Part shown: one piece after another, positions 24,961-37,709 of the stretch
Numbering within the stretch: position 1 is the stretch's first letter
How the letters are laid out: each line of letters starts with the position of its first letter
The notes under the pieces: model-generated
Database searches by the model: none
What the model was told of the DNA's origin: nothing
The model's input: the letters and a program-made list of their open reading frames with translations, nothing else
Program-made: the position numbers and the translations under genes
Assembly (NCBI RefSeq): GCF_051014445.1
Contig: NC_135137.1
Coordinates: 26,351,501-26,415,500 of the forward strand
DNA length: 64,000 nt
Direction of reading: 5' to 3'
From: Colletes latitarsis
Taxonomy: Eukaryota > Arthropoda > Insecta > Hymenoptera > Colletidae

Positions 24961-25290
24961 ATTGAGGTGTATTTGAAAAATTAATAACAGTTCTATTCGT
25001 AAGTAACTCAGAACAATCGTGGTACACGTACACATATACTAATTGCATAGTAGCTAGTGCCTGAATGGATTATTTGTGGACACTTACAGACACAGTGGGC
25101 AATCGTGAGGCGTGTATGATTGCGTGTGGGTGATTTTTGTGCACAACATTGTGTATTGGAAGTGGCATTCGCCCTTTCTCTGTGAAAACCTCATCGGATG
25201 AGTTTTGATATGCCCTTTTGGATTTTCATAGGACAGGTTGAATCTCATTCAACGTAAGGTGTTCGCGTTCCCATAAGTGGATACAAGTCT
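24961..25290. other. Gene-free stretch
   Basis: Nothing recognised between the gypsy remnant and the repeat fragment. Confidence 0.4.
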
Positions 25291-25523
25291 AAGGCTATCG
25301 ATAACATCGGTAAGTAGAAATTTTCATGCTGCGTGAGAACCACTAGCACTGGCCTGCTGCAACCTTCCACGCGTACGCAACTGTTCGCGGATCGTCATTC
25401 TACAGGCGGAACTTTAAACGTTAATAACATTTAACAAAGCCTCAATCAACTTCTGATTTTCGTCTTATTTTGGCCTCTAGAATCTCCTATTAAAATTTTT
25501 CTCAGGAGTGGCCGAACACCCTG
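25291..25523 (+). mobile_element. TA-flanked modular repeat family, right-end fragment
   Basis: Ends with the family terminus (GGCCGAACACCCTG) followed by TA at 25524-25525. The inner part matches the half-palindrome found in the foldback copy at 42691-43103, not the 145-base modules. The left end is missing. Confidence 0.75.
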
Positions 25524-25525
25524 TA

Positions 25526-28500
25526 TAGGAACGGGAGTCAGTCGGGTGCTTGCGAGAAAGCGACCCCTCTGGTGGCGAATATGGAAGGTGTCGCCACAAC
25601 GCGAACGTAACATATCAAAACAGGGTAAGACAGAACCATATTGGACAATATTGGCATAGCCATAAGCTCGTAGTATTAACCATGAATGTAGTGTAACGTA
25701 AAGTGGGGTTTTCTGATTGGAATTAGACAGCGCAAAGACCTTCTCTCCTTGCCCTTGTCCCGTTCAGTTTGTTGGTGCCTAGCCATCAAGTCATTACTCT
25801 ATGGTACTCGATCGACCGCCTGTTCCTATACATACACTGTGATTTCTCTATACAAGGTGGATCATGCAACTTGTGCAAAAATTGCATGGTTTAAAGGGGT
25901 ACATTATGTAGAGCATTTACTTTTTTTTCATGTGTGAAAGCGTTTCGGAGATTTGAAGATCAACATTGTTTTTTTAATAGTATTGTGGGTGACAGTGTGG
26001 GTGACGAAAGAATCGCAAAGATAAACACTGCCGAAAGGCAAGCGACCGCGAGAGCGAGAGTGAGAGAGAGAGAGTGAAAGCGTACGCGCGAGCGAGAGAA
26101 GTGTAAAGGGCAATAGACGCCGAAATCGGTGTGGCAATGAACGTGTGCGAGAACCCAAATATAAGAAAGCGAACGATAGAAGACAGGTTCAGAGTGTATT
26201 ATGCGAGCGTGACGTATAGAGAAATTGCGAAATAAAAAACCTGTGAGTGCACCGAGATTACGAGGGATAATTCTCTAAATCGACATCACGAAACCATATC
26301 CCTACAGTATACTATATTTTTTGCATCAAAATATAGAAGAATATCGAATTCTGAGTAAAAAAGTATGAATCTTTTTTAGTCCTAAACCTAATAGCTAACG
26401 AGTAATTTCACATAATTTCTTGACAATTTTCTTTATTTTTATAAACTGAGATTACGTCTACTTTTACCACGTGACAAATAATATATCATCAATTATCATT
26501 TGAATGACGAAGAAATTGTTTTAAATTACAGTTTTCAGCAAATTTATTTTCAAAAATTTAAGTTCTCGTTTCATCTTTGCCAAAAAAGAAAATCTTTTAC
26601 CGCATTTTAATATAATGTACACATTCGAAATGCTGTGAAATGATTAAACAAAGAAACGATAAAACGTCAGAGGAGCATATGAAAAACGAGAGGTACGTTA
26701 GTCGGTTTCATACTTCAGTTGTTCTTTTACCGAGTACGTCGGGAGGACCATCAAAAGGGGTATTCGTTTAATTTTCCGCGGTGGAAAATCGTCACAGGGG
26801 ATCCGATTTCATCGTATTGAAAGCAAATACGAACGGGCGAACGGCAGAAAGCCCTGAAACGGCTTTTATATCTTTCCGATATTTATTCGTCGTATTTATT
26901 CGTTTCGTGGCAAACGCGCTGCTGGAATTCTAATGGATTCTCGATGAGTAATGGCTGACGACCGGACGAACAGTTCCACGGGTGAAACGTTTTACAGCCG
27001 CTGTTAATTAAAGAAAATAAAATATAATGCAAGTCACGCGAATAGGATCGTGACGTTTCACGAGTTTGATGGAAAGAATTCTCTGGATCTTGGAATGGGG
27101 CAACATTTTTGTTTCATCTACTGGCGCTTGTTAACGTCATTAGCTCGCTACTAAAATTTAACGTTGAGATAGGTAAATGTTGATAAATCGATATTTTCTT
27201 TTACTTCTAGTGAGCTTCTTCCAAAATTAGTATCACAGATTAGTAGCTTTCAATCTATGGTACATGTATTCCCGGTTGTACGCGAACTGAACCAAATTAA
27301 ATCAAATTTAAAAATTATATATTTAATATACATGCAAAAAATGTTAGGGAACGAAATAAATTTAAAAGTATCATAATTTCTGACCGAACTATTCGGTACC
27401 ATCGATATTAAATTAACGATGACGCTTGTAACTATTGTCTTTTTGTTGTACTGTGATATTGCACAATTGCAAACTGAACCTCATAAAAATTTCTCATTAA
27501 ATCTTGTAATTTGCTTTTATTATAGCTTTTATTTTTACTAAACAAACTCAACTAAATTCGAAACTATATTATTGGTCCTAATTTTGTACCTATAAGCCAC
27601 AATTTTAAAGGTACCCTCTTTTACTTAATCTACTTTATAGCTTATAGTAAGACAAAAAGAGGGTTGAAATGAATATGAAGCAGAATAGAGAAAAGAGTAA
27701 GTAATTTTTTTGCATTCTAAGTGAACATTTTCTGGTAACAATTTTTTCATGTTTTCAAATAGACACTCCCTACAAAATGATACGTGATTTGATTATATGT
27801 ATGTATACAGCTCTGGGTGGCACGAAGGAGCAGTGGTTGAAAAATACTGTTATAGACTATCGGATCATTGGTATTTCCATGGTATATCCAGAAGGTACAT
27901 TCCGTTTAGAAGTATTGCGGCTGTAACGTAGCAACATTGCTTTTTTTATACGTGCTGATGTTTTTTGTTAGCAGCCAAGTTACTGAATAGGGTCAATTAC
28001 CCTAATATAAAATACTTTTTGTATACACATGTTTCACTTGCTTGCAGAACTTTTATAAAAACTTAAATATTATGAATTTATAGGAAATTTTATGCTCTTT
28101 TGACTGGTAACAGTCAAATTTAAAATATAATAACGGTTTAGAAAATGTTTACTTTTTTTACTGAGATTCTCATTTTCCATATTAGGCTTGTTACGAGCCA
28201 GGGAGTGGCCTGCGAAAACAGGGAGCCTCTAGGTTATAACAATTCGTATTTGGATATTAGGGCATGTTAGTTGATCTCGTAACTTTAAATTATTAAATAT
28301 AATATAAGTCGAACAGTAAAGTTATATTATTGTGGGAACGTTTAACTATAATCGCTTTATGTAATGATGGATTAAGAAATTGAGTAACTCTGATTTAACA
28401 ATAAAACTGAATATATTCTTAAAGCAACAAGTAATTTACAAGTGTTCAGTGTAAGTTATGTCGCGTTCAAAGAATAATATAATCACCTAAATAATTATGG

Positions 28501-28773
28501 CACGGTGTTAACGCACTGACGATGCAAGGGTAAGAACGGTTGAAAATATTGTGCGTAATAGAATTTATACCAACTTGCGAATTCTATATGGTTAAATATG
28601 ATACGAAAAGGTACTGTAGCCCGTTTCCCACGAGATGCAACCGACTATCAAAACCGTGGGCAGCGTAACAAGACGTGATATTGACTCTAAACGTAGCTGC
28701 ACGATTCTGATCCCCTGAGTAATGAGATCGCGGGGTTTGTATACCTAAAAATCTGTGGGGGCGAATTCAGATG
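25526..28773. other. Long gene-free stretch
   Basis: Contains a GA/GC-rich purine tract at 26041-26100 and a segment at about 26690-27110 with balanced base composition and no repeat signature, which may be host unique or regulatory DNA. Otherwise AT-rich, with no recognised gene. Confidence 0.4.
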
Positions 28774-28775
28774 TA

Positions 28776-29337
28776 CAGGGTGTATAAAAATTATATGTCA
28801 CGACCACCATAGCGTGATTCTACACCTCATGATCGATGAAGATCTCTTAAAAAAACTTCCCGCAAAATTGTCCTTGACTGACTTTTTTAAGGTTTTAAAG
28901 GTCAAATTTTTTTATGATTGCATCATGTTCTACTCATCGAGAGGATAAAAAGTGTCAAAAGAACCATAGGTCGGAACTCAATCGTTCTCTCAAAAAACGA
29001 TGTTAAAGGTTCGATCATTCTTAAACTCACTTTATTCTAATGTTTTCAAAGCTTATATAGATTTTATCTATATAAGCTTATCTTATATAGTGTATACTTA
29101 TATTATCTTATATAGATAACATTTATTTCGTTATAACGAAGCAGTGGGAAATGACTCTTTAGCTCGGGAAATATATCGTAATTCAGTGCGAAATAACGAA
29201 AGATCACTACGTCCAACAGAAGTGCCAGATCGGCGAGATTTTCAGCGGCTTGATCAACAATTTTACGATCAGGAAGTAATATTACGACATTTATCTACAC
29301 ATCGGAGAGCAGGTCGACTCTGGCTTTAAACTGGCTT
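28776..29337 (+). mobile_element. Left part of a TA-flanked mariner-like element
   Basis: Begins CAGGGTGTATAAAAATTATA after TA (28774-28775). A scrap of the N-terminal DNA-binding region of the transposon class described at 31897 appears at 29144-29329 (GNDSLAREIYRNSVRN, then PDRRDFQRL), similar to the 'GN..LAA.IYRERYP' pattern. A perfect 14-bp palindrome with a 3-base loop lies at 29049-29079. The right end of this element was not found: at 29338 the sequence becomes the modular repeat. Confidence 0.5.
29144..29329 (+). pseudogene. Possible HTH scrap of a mariner-like transposase
   Basis: Sixty-one codons. GNDSLAREIYRN near the start and PDRRDFQRLDQQF later follow the spacing of the insect DUF4817-type helix-turn-helix found in DD41D-like transposases ('.GN...AA..Y..R.P.RR.P....F..L...L'). 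The match is weak and the remainder of the protein is absent. Confidence 0.35.
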
Positions 29338-30040
29338 TAAACTTACATATGAGATTTTAGGGAAAAATTTCTGGCCACACAGTATATTTTTGGTAAAGAA
29401 TTTTTTTCTCGAAAGTACATAGGATTTCGGGAGTATGTCTATTCGTCAAAAATGATTGTAATTGACCCCGGCAACCGAAAATAATTTTTCCACAACGATT
29501 TGAAATTTTTTTTTTCACCGAAAAATTTAGACACCTACCTGTCGATTTTTCTTAAAAATTCGTTTTTCATTTTTAATAATTTTGTTTGACGCCCTACAGA
29601 AAAGTTGTCTAATACTTTTTTATAGGCACCCATGAGCTCTACTTCCATACTAAATTTCAATGAAATCCATTACTATTGTAGGAATTATAGACGTTTAAAA
29701 ATTTGTCCATTTTTATGGGGTTTTTCTCACTTTACGGGGTTAAGCAACAACTTCTCGAATATTTTTGAAATTTTTACATATTCTCCATCAAAATACGCGG
29801 AGCTTGCCTGTTGAAACATTAAAATCGTTCAATCCGTTCAGGAGCTGTGATGTTTCAAAGATTCGCATAAAATTTCAGGGAACCATTTTAGGCCAGACAG
29901 CATATTTTCGGTAAAGATTTTTTTTCTCAAAAATGCGTAGTAATTCAGGGATATGTCTATTGACCAAAAATGGTTTTAATTGACCCCTGCAACCGAAAAT
30001 AATTTTTTTAGAACGATTTGAAATTTTTTAATAACTTTTA
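29338..30040 (+). mobile_element. Modular repeat fragment without ends
   Basis: Carries the internal modules of the TA-flanked repeat family (TTTCTCGAAAG..CATAGGATTTC, GATTGTAATTGACCCC, AGAACGATTTGAAATTTTTT), but neither terminal inverted repeat. It is fused to the left part of another element at about 29338. Confidence 0.7.
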
Positions 30041-30289
30041 ATAATATTAATAATATTTTATTTTAATAAAATACATTCTGTACGTAGAATTTGATGCTCT
30101 ATTAAAATTTAAAGAGAAATATTGGACATTCCATTTAAAAAATTAAAAGTGATCTTCATATTGAGTTAAAAAAACAAAATAATACCGAACAGATTATTGT
30201 ATTGTATGTCCGGCTGAAAATTATGCAACTTTTCATTTAAAAGACTTTTATACAGGAATGCTTCCCGAGTTATTTTATGTCGCCACGTT

Positions 30290-30304
30290 TCAAGACTCAC
30301 CCTG
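30290..30304 (-). repeat. Lone transposon terminus
   Basis: Read on the minus strand, the sequence begins CAGGGTGAGTCTTGAAACGT and is flanked by TA at 30305-30306. It looks like the end of a further TA-flanked element whose partner end is absent from the window. Confidence 0.4.
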
Positions 30305-30306
30305 TA

Positions 30307-31373
30307 TATATTTTAAAAGCTGTTTTTTGATGATTATTAGAATGACATTTCGATATCAGTGACTAAAATTATACTATTTAACAAATTTATATGCTCATGA
30401 ATCAATTAATACTCAACCTGAAAAATAAATTGCTGAGCTCGTTGTCGTATTTCATAAAAGAAAACATTCTTTTCAAATTTCATAATTTTCAATAAAATAT
30501 ACAGGGACTGTCTTTAATTAATTTTCAGCAGATAAATTACTATCGTATTAATTTATCCAACGTTTGTATACCAGTTAGTTTCACTTACTGTTAGTTCTTA
30601 TTTAGTTCACAAAAATTTAAATGCTCATTTCAAAATTGTATAAACTTCATCCTTCGGGTATAACTATACTAACAAACAGGTTTAATCTTCTCAGTAGATC
30701 CACGTTTACCCACAATAACAATCACGAAGTTACAAATTAAGTTCTAATTGAAAGAAGATCGACAGTTGTAATTTTGCGTACTCTCTGCCGCTCGTTCACT
30801 CTTGGGAAACGCGGTTGGAGCAAGCTATCCAATTTATAATTTCCTTTGGGGCTTGGAGAAGCAAACGACGAGAGGAAGTTTCCACGACTGTCGACTGACT
30901 ATTTCTAGCGACAGTTAAATCTTCCATCGGGATTACCGTCGTTCCTTTTCTACTTCATCTGACCTCGTTCGAACACTTTATTGACACGTCAACGTGTTCA
31001 CTCGACTCGACACTTTCTTTCTTGATGATAGTGAATAGAATTTACGAACGATTTGTTAGCTCATGGCTGTATTATTTTTACTAAAATATAACTATACGTA
31101 GAACAGAGAAATTGAAATTTGTCTTTGCTGAATGAAAAAGTTCTGATAAATAAAAACTAATCGTTGACGTTCTACTTTTTCGGGTCAAAATATCGGTATT
31201 TTTTTTATTGTCTTATTTGAAAGTGTATACTTTCGAGAATATACCACTAAATTTTTAGCGCAAAATTTCCATATTTGCAAAATTATAAGCCTGCTATCTC
31301 TCGCAGGTAGAAGCGTTCCGCTCGGCCGCTCGGACTCTTCATGCCGCTTCTCCCTTTTGGCACACTTTTATTA
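30307..31373. other. Gene-free stretch
   Basis: Unassigned DNA. About 30770-31050 is more GC-balanced and repeat-free, and may be host sequence. Confidence 0.4.
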
Positions 31374-31375
31374 TA

Positions 31376-31892
31376 CAGGGTATTCGGCCACGCCTGGTAA
31401 AAATTTTAATGGGGGATTCTAGAGGCCAAAATATGACGAAAATCAAAACTACCAATTTGTTGATGGTGGCTTCGTTAACAAGTTATTAACGTTTAAAGTT
31501 CCGCCAGTACTGAATTTTTATCTCGAAAGTGGGTAGGATTTCGGGAGTATGTCTATTCACCAAAAATTATTGTAATTGACCCCCGCAACCGAAAATAATT
31601 TTTCCAGAACGATTTGAAATTTTTTATTTCCGTCGAAAAATTTCACACCTGCTCGAATTTTTTTCTAGAAAGTGGGTAGGATTTCGGGGGTATGTCTATT
31701 CACCAAAAATGATTGTAATTGACCCCCGCAATCGAAAATAATTTTTTCAGAACGATTTGAAATTTTTGAATTTAATTGTTAATAACTTTTTAACGAAGCC
31801 TCCGTCAACAAATTGGTATTCTTGATTTTCGTCTTATTTTGGCCTCTAGAATCTCCCATTAAAATTTTTCCTAGGGGTGGCCGAAAACCCTG
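31376..31892 (+). mobile_element. TA-flanked modular repeat, copy B (517 bp)
   Basis: Starts CAGGGTATTCGGCCACGCC and ends with the inverse, TA on both sides (31374-31375, 31893-31894). The interior has only two modules, starting near 31505 and 31656, making it the shortest copy with modules in the window. The next element starts after one further TA, giving TATA at the junction. Confidence 0.88.
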
Positions 31893-32863
31893 TATACATG
31901 GAGTCCCATAAATAGTATAAGAGCCGGAAATGTAGGGTAGCTGAGACGATTTTGAACAACAATTTCCTTTACAAAAATGTCGGATGGGGCTTCGTTTTGG
32001 AATTATTAACGAAAAACACTGACGAATCACGGCGCGCGCCTTCTGCGCGCTCAGGGCCGTCCGAACTAAGAGAGCCACCGTGTCGGGTAGGTAGCAAAAT
32101 GTGCATTGAAGATACGTCGAGGAACGAACACAAATAATTAAAAATACTACCACTGCAACTGTTACCCCTACGGAACGGATAAATCAGCCAGCTAAATCGA
32201 ATTTATTAATTATTTGTGTTCGCTGTTTCCAAAAAAGAAGGAATAAAATGTGGGACGATGCTCTCGGAATTTTTAGGAAATTAACCCCTCGCACCCGAGA
32301 GACGCTTCTCACCAGAATGTTTTAAAATTAAAATAAGAATTTTTTCATAAGAATAAAATAAATACGGTAAGAACCATTTGTAACTGTTTGTTATTAAAAA
32401 GCAGACTAGACTTATGCGTACCGAAACATTCTACAAATGCAAAGAGTTAATAGAGAAATAATTGAAATTCGACTTACCCATTCACCTGCAAGTTAACCTG
32501 CTTGTGCTGACAATAGGGCCCGGTCAGTGCACGGCTGTCGATTACGGCAGGGCCGAAGACCCCAACGAAGATCAGCTGATGGGACGGCCCGGTCACTGCA
32601 CCCGCTTCTCACCCAGAAAACACTTCACAGCGCGGTCACTGACACTCTTCACTTTCACATACCGGTGCGTTCCGTTGCAACCTTTTTCGATTGTTGCTCC
32701 TTCTTGGGTTGATGACGGTGTCTGGATGTTGCCTTCTGAATTGTTACTCCTTCCTTAATTATTGTTGCTCTCTGAATTGTTGCTCCTTCCTGTATTGTTG
32801 CTTCTACGATCGTTACTCCCTTCAGGATTGCTGTTTCTGCAGAAAAGAAAAAAAAACGTGCCT

Positions 32864-33020
32864 GGCCTCGAAAGAGGCCGATAGGAAGGGTATTTTACTT
32901 TTTAATTATTGTTTCGATTGTTATTTCTTTTTTTGGCTCCGAAAGGGGCCGATTGTTTACTTGGATGAAACCAGAGCATATTCCTAGTTTGAAATATTTG
33001 GTGGCCCCCCGAGGGGGGCC
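32864..33020. repeat. Three short GGCC-stem hairpins
   Basis: Perfect stem GGCCTC/GAGGCC with GAAA loop at 32864-32879. GGCTCC/GGGGCC with GAAA loop at 32935-32950. GGCCCCCC/GGGGGGCC with a two-base GA spacer at 33003-33020. The copy at 62.4 kb retains related versions. The GAAA loops occur on the plus strand, opposite to the transposase coding strand. Confidence 0.6.
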
Positions 33021-34031
33021 GGATGATAGTTGAGGAGCAGTTCTACGTGACCTCCCACCGCCGCCATGCAGGTCTCGGCACGGATAGCGACGCTTTACTG
33101 TACTTTGTGAAGCGTCTCGAGGATGATGGTCGCCACGGCCGCGTGAATGTGCCCCACCACCTCCTCCTCGGTGGTGACCGGTTGACGATACATTTCATTC
33201 TGCAACAAATAATACAGAAACGCAATGTTAGCAGGAATACGTTAAAAGGTAGGGGGATAAGAAAAAATAATGAACACACCTTCAAGTGCCCCCAGAGGAA
33301 AAAATTCAGGGGATTCAAATTCGGCGAGTGAGGGGGCCACGCAACAGCACCGCCGCGGCTGATCCATCTTTCGGGAAAGGTGTTGTCAAGATATCGTGGG
33401 GCATGTGTGGCATAATGGGCCGGAACTTCATCATGCCGGAAAATCATGTTTTTCCGAATTTCTTCTTGTGAAGAGTACTTCATCCGTCCACAAAACACAC
33501 GCGGTGAACAACGGATTCCGCCAGATTTTTCGCAACGTTCACCGCGAATAATTTACCTGCAGTAGATAATCCCTGGGGAGCAGATGCTGCATTCGCATAT
33601 ATTTATAAGGGTGCATACCGAAACGGTGAATGAGCCGATGGACCGTTGAGCGGCTCACGCTGAAATAAAATTTAAAAAATTATTAATACACGCGAAAATC
33701 CATTAGCACTGAGAAACGTTTAATTGTACGAGTGTCTTACCTGGATTTGCGGCTGACCTCGCGTATACTAACCGTGCCGTCTCGATGAAATTCTTCGAGT
33801 ACTTCGTACGCCCGTGCCATGGAAATTCGACACGCGCGTCCCGCGTCGCGAAGCGGGGTTTGTAAACGAATCACTCGACTGTAACCGGCTGGCGAGTCTG
33901 CGAAAGCAATTCGCGGCCGGTCTGCTTTTGCGTGGATATCGCTCGCAATACACGCGGGCGGCTTCCTCCGCGTTCCCGTTGGACTGCGCAAAAACAAAAA
34001 TTCGATAGTGTTCTGCGTTCGTGCGTTCCAT
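32984..34031 (-). pseudogene. DD41D transposase, copy 1, three exons, broken
   Basis: The start ATG is at 34031 (reading MERTNAEHYRIFVFAQSNGN). Exon 1 holds the DUF4817-type helix-turn-helix (AARVYCERYPRKSRP) and has a frameshift before its end. Intron 1 is 33660-33740 (GTAAGA...TTTCAG) and intron 2 is 33200-33279 (GTGTGT...TTGCAG); both are at the same places in the second copy. WTDE carries the first catalytic D. A deletion of roughly 225 bases then joins directly to KNMIFRHDEVPAHYA (second D). The third catalytic D is N (PNLNPLNFFLW). An in-frame TAG lies near 33103. Deletion, frameshift and catalytic loss make it inactive. Confidence 0.82.
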
Positions 34032-35018
34032 TGCGGGTGTCCGCTACCCTGCAGGAACGCGAAGGTTCTATGAAAAATTTTCATTGACAAATTGCATTTT
34101 CCTTCCCGAAAAGTACTTTCGGGAAGGTACTTTATTTGAGAAATAAAAACTAGAAGAAATATTTTTTAATGTTTTTGTTAAATATTTTTGTTTTTTGTTG
34201 CTCCAATATTTTTTATTATCGCATATTATCCACTATGTAACTGCCTTCTTCTTCGTGGATTATTTTTTATAAACAGTACCTTTTTATTTTATAATCTTAA
34301 ATTTCAAAAGCATGGAATTTTTCATGGAATATTCTTCTTTTTTTTATAACAAATTTTCCACGAAAAAATATTCACGGTGAATCTTAAAAATTCATATAAA
34401 AGAGTCGAGCGTACGGTTAGCAGCAAACATTTGTGACAGTTTTACAGTAATAAAAAATAACTCGGGCTTCGCAGTGAAGCACCGTCAGGGGCAATTAGCC
34501 GAAGGGACTTTTGGCTGGCTGATTTATCCGATCTGCAGGGATAACAGTTGCAGAGGTAGTATTTTTAATTATTTGTATTCGTTCCTCCACGTATCTTCGA
34601 TGCACATCTTGATACCTACCCGACGCGGTGGTTCTCTTAGTTTGGACGGCCCTGAGCGCGCGGAAAGCGCGCGCCGTGATTCGTCAGTGTTATTCGTTAA
34701 TAATTCAAAAACGAAATACCATCCGACATTTTTGCAAAGGCAATTGTTCAGAATCGTCTCAGCTACTCCACATTTCCGGCCCTATTTACTATTTACGGGA
34801 CACCCTGTCCCTGTACGGGGATTTTCTGTTTATAGAATGAACTTGGAATGATGTTCGTCAAAATATTTCCAAGTACAGAATTCAACAAGAAAATTAAAAT
34901 AAACACTAGAAATAGTTATACTCAAATATATGTATAAAGGCATACACACCCCATAAGCTCATATAGAATTAAAACCATTTTTGTGTATAAATCCAAAATT
35001 AAAATCGATTATCTTATA

Positions 35019-35839
35019 CAGGGTGTTCGGCCACCCCTGGGAAAAATTTTAATGAGGGATTCTAGAGCCCAAAATAAGACGAAAATCAAGAGTATCAATT
35101 TCTTGATGGAGGCTTTGTTACAAAGTTATTAACGTTTAAAGTTTCACCCGTACTGAATTTTTTTCTCGAAAATACGCAAGATTTCGAGGTTATGTCTATT
35201 AACCAAACATGATTGTAATTGACCCCCACAGCTAGCAATATTTTTTTCAGAACGATTTGAAATATTTTAATTTCGACGAAAAATTTCACACCTTCTCGAA
35301 TTTTTTTCTAGAAAGTGGGTAGGATTTCGAGGTTATGTTTAATGACAAAATATAATTGTAATTGACCCCCGCAACCGAAAATAATTTTTCCAAGACGATT
35401 TAAATTTTTTTTTTTTTTCGTCGAAAAATTTAGGCACCTGATTACATTTTCAGTAAAGAATTTTTTTCTCGAAAATGCGTACGATTTCGGAGGTATGTGT
35501 AATGACCAAAAATGATTGTAATCGACTCTTGCAACCGAAAATAATTTTTTTAGAATGATTTGAAATTTTTTAGTTTCGTCTAAAAATTTTAGTACCTACT
35601 CGAATTTTTTTCTCGAAAGTGGATAGGATTTCGAGGTTATGTCTAATGACCAAACATGATTGTAATTGACCCCCGTAACCGAAAATAATTTTTCCAGAAC
35701 GATTTGAAATTTTTTAATTTAATTGTTAATAACTATTTAACGAAGCCTCAGTCAAGAAATTGTTATTCTTGATTGTCGTCTTATTTTGGCCTCTAGAATC
35801 CCCGATTTAAATTTTCCCCAGGAATGGCCGAACACCCTG
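35019..35839 (+). mobile_element. TA-flanked modular repeat, copy C (821 bp)
   Basis: CAGGGTGTTCGGCCACCCC at the left end and its inverse at the right, TA on both sides (35017-35018, 35840-35841). Four modules lie inside, starting near 35157, 35298, 35456 and 35603. No coding capacity. Confidence 0.9.
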
Positions 35840-35841
35840 TA

Positions 35842-36678
35842 TATGACAAGAAGAAAGTTGCTCAGAATAACATCCGCAGCAATACACTTTAATTTCACGA
35901 AGACCAATGAGGGTGCATTTATTCGACAAGTTCACCACAATTTTTATTTAAATGTTACATTGAAATTTTTATTAAAATAATGAATAAAAAATTGTTTATC
36001 TTTTCTTAGTCAATCAGAATTTGTATTTAGATAAGAAATTTGCCCACCTCCGACATAGAGGAGCGTATAGTAGGTATGTGATTGAATGATAATATCGATT
36101 AGGCATACTATAGCTCTGCTATCGGTTATCATTTGATGCAGTTTAAACTACGCTAACTTAAACCACGCCAAAATAAACTACGCTTAATACTATCCGCCTG
36201 TTATCTTTACCTTTAATTTTCGCCTCGACTCTCACCATACGACTGACTGTCTCGATCGTTATCGACGCCTTTCCTAGGTGGCCGCGTCTTGTTCTGTTGC
36301 GATAACAGAAGTGCCAGCACTACAAGCAGCTCCTTAGGTTACCAAGAGTCCCAGGAAGAATTCTTTAAATTTCGGATGATGGAGGGAATGTCACGACCAG
36401 AAAAACTACAAAACCATTATTGTCAGTTGTAGGGGCTTGAACATCCAAATGGGGCATTATAGACTGTTTGCATAAAACCTTTGTGGAAGTCAAGGTGAAA
36501 AACAACAAAGAGAGGGCATTAGAAGAATGGAGAATTAAATCCTCTAACCAACCTGAATCTTGTTCACTCTTTGTAGTAAGTCCAGATACCGGTGTAGGGG
36601 AGTGGTTCGGTAGATCTTCCAAAGCTGCGGGAGAGGAAAAGTCATGAAGTTTTTAACCTCTTCACGCCCTTGGCCACA
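35842..36678. other. Gene-free stretch between two repeat copies
   Basis: An 85-codon open frame on the minus strand (36365-36622) has fairly balanced composition but no motif I recognise. I treat it as unproven. Confidence 0.35.
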
Positions 36679-36680
36679 TA

Positions 36681-37707
36681 CAGGGTGTTCGGCCATCCCT
36701 GGAAAAAATTTTAATACAGTATTCTAGAGGCCAAAATAAGACGAAAATCAAGAATACCAATTTGTTGATGGAGGGTTCGTTAAAAAGCTATTAACAATTA
36801 AATTCAAAAATTTCAAATCGTTATGGAAAAAATATTTTCTGTTGCAGGGGTCAATTATAAGCATTTTTGGTGAATACACATACCCCCGAAATCCTACCCA
36901 ATTTCTAGAAAAAAATTCCAGAAGGTGTGAAATTTTTCGACGGAAAATCGTTTTGGAAAAATTATTTTCGATTGCGGGGTTCAATTACAATCATTTTTGG
37001 TCATTACATATACCCTTAAAATCCTACTCAGTTTCGAGAAAAAAATTCTTTACCGAAAATATAATTTCTGGCCAGAAATGTCTGCCCGAATTTTCATGCG
37101 AATCTTTAAAACGTCATAACTTCTGAACGGATTGGACGATTTTAATGTTTCAAAATGCAAACAACGCGTATTTTGGTGAAGAATATGTAGAAATTCCAAA
37201 AATGTTCGAAAACTTGTTCCTTAACCGCGTAAAGTGAGAAACCCCCCCATAAAAATGGTCCAATTTTGAAATGTTCATAACTCCTACAATAGTGAATATA
37301 TTTCATTGAAACTTTTTTCTGAAGTAAAGCTCATGGATACCTACAAAAAAGTATTAGACAACTTTTCTGTAGGGCGTCAAACAAAATTACTAAAAATGAA
37401 AAATGAATTTTTAAGAAAAATCGACAGGGGGGTAGGTGTCTAAATTTTTCGACGAAAAAAAATTTTTTAATTAAGTCTGAAAAAATTATTTTCGGTTGCG
37501 GGGGTCAATTACAATAATTTTTGGTAAATAGACATACCCCCGAAATCTTGCACATTTTCGAGAAAAAATTCATTATGGACGGGACTTTAAACGTTAATAA
37601 CTTTTTAATGAAGCCTCCATCAACAAATTGGCACTCTTGATTTTCGTCTTATTTTTGTCTCTAGAATCCCCCATTAAAATTTTTTCCAAGGGTGGTCGAA
37701 CACCCTG
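36681..37707 (-). mobile_element. TA-flanked modular repeat, copy D (1027 bp)
   Basis: Same termini and TA flanks (36679-36680, 37708-37709), but the internal modules are reversed relative to copies A to C, so this copy lies in the opposite orientation. Besides the modules it carries the longer core segment shared with copies at 18.2, 45.4, 53.0 and 55.8 kb, containing AATAGTGAATATATTTCATT. Confidence 0.88.
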
Positions 37708-37709
37708 TA

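Larger units (their letters stand above)
31897..34807 (-). mobile_element. DD41D mariner-like element, copy 1 (2.9 kb)
   Basis: Inverted repeats of about 296 bases: left 31897-32192, right 34513-34807. The related copy at 61401 starts CAGGGTGTCCCGTAAATAGT. Here the left end is mutated (CATGGAGTCCCATAAATAG) and the right end, read inward, is CAGGGTGTCCCGTAAATAG. TA precedes the left end; the right flank reads TC, so that duplication copy is lost or mutated. The transposase lies on the minus strand with two introns. Between the gene and the left repeat are a GTTGCTCCTT-type tandem array (about 32680-32840) and short GGCC hairpins. Confidence 0.85.

Noticed and set aside
36365..36622. Minus-strand 85-codon ORF with Met start
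   Set aside because: No recognised domain and no flanking exon or element evidence; it may be chance.
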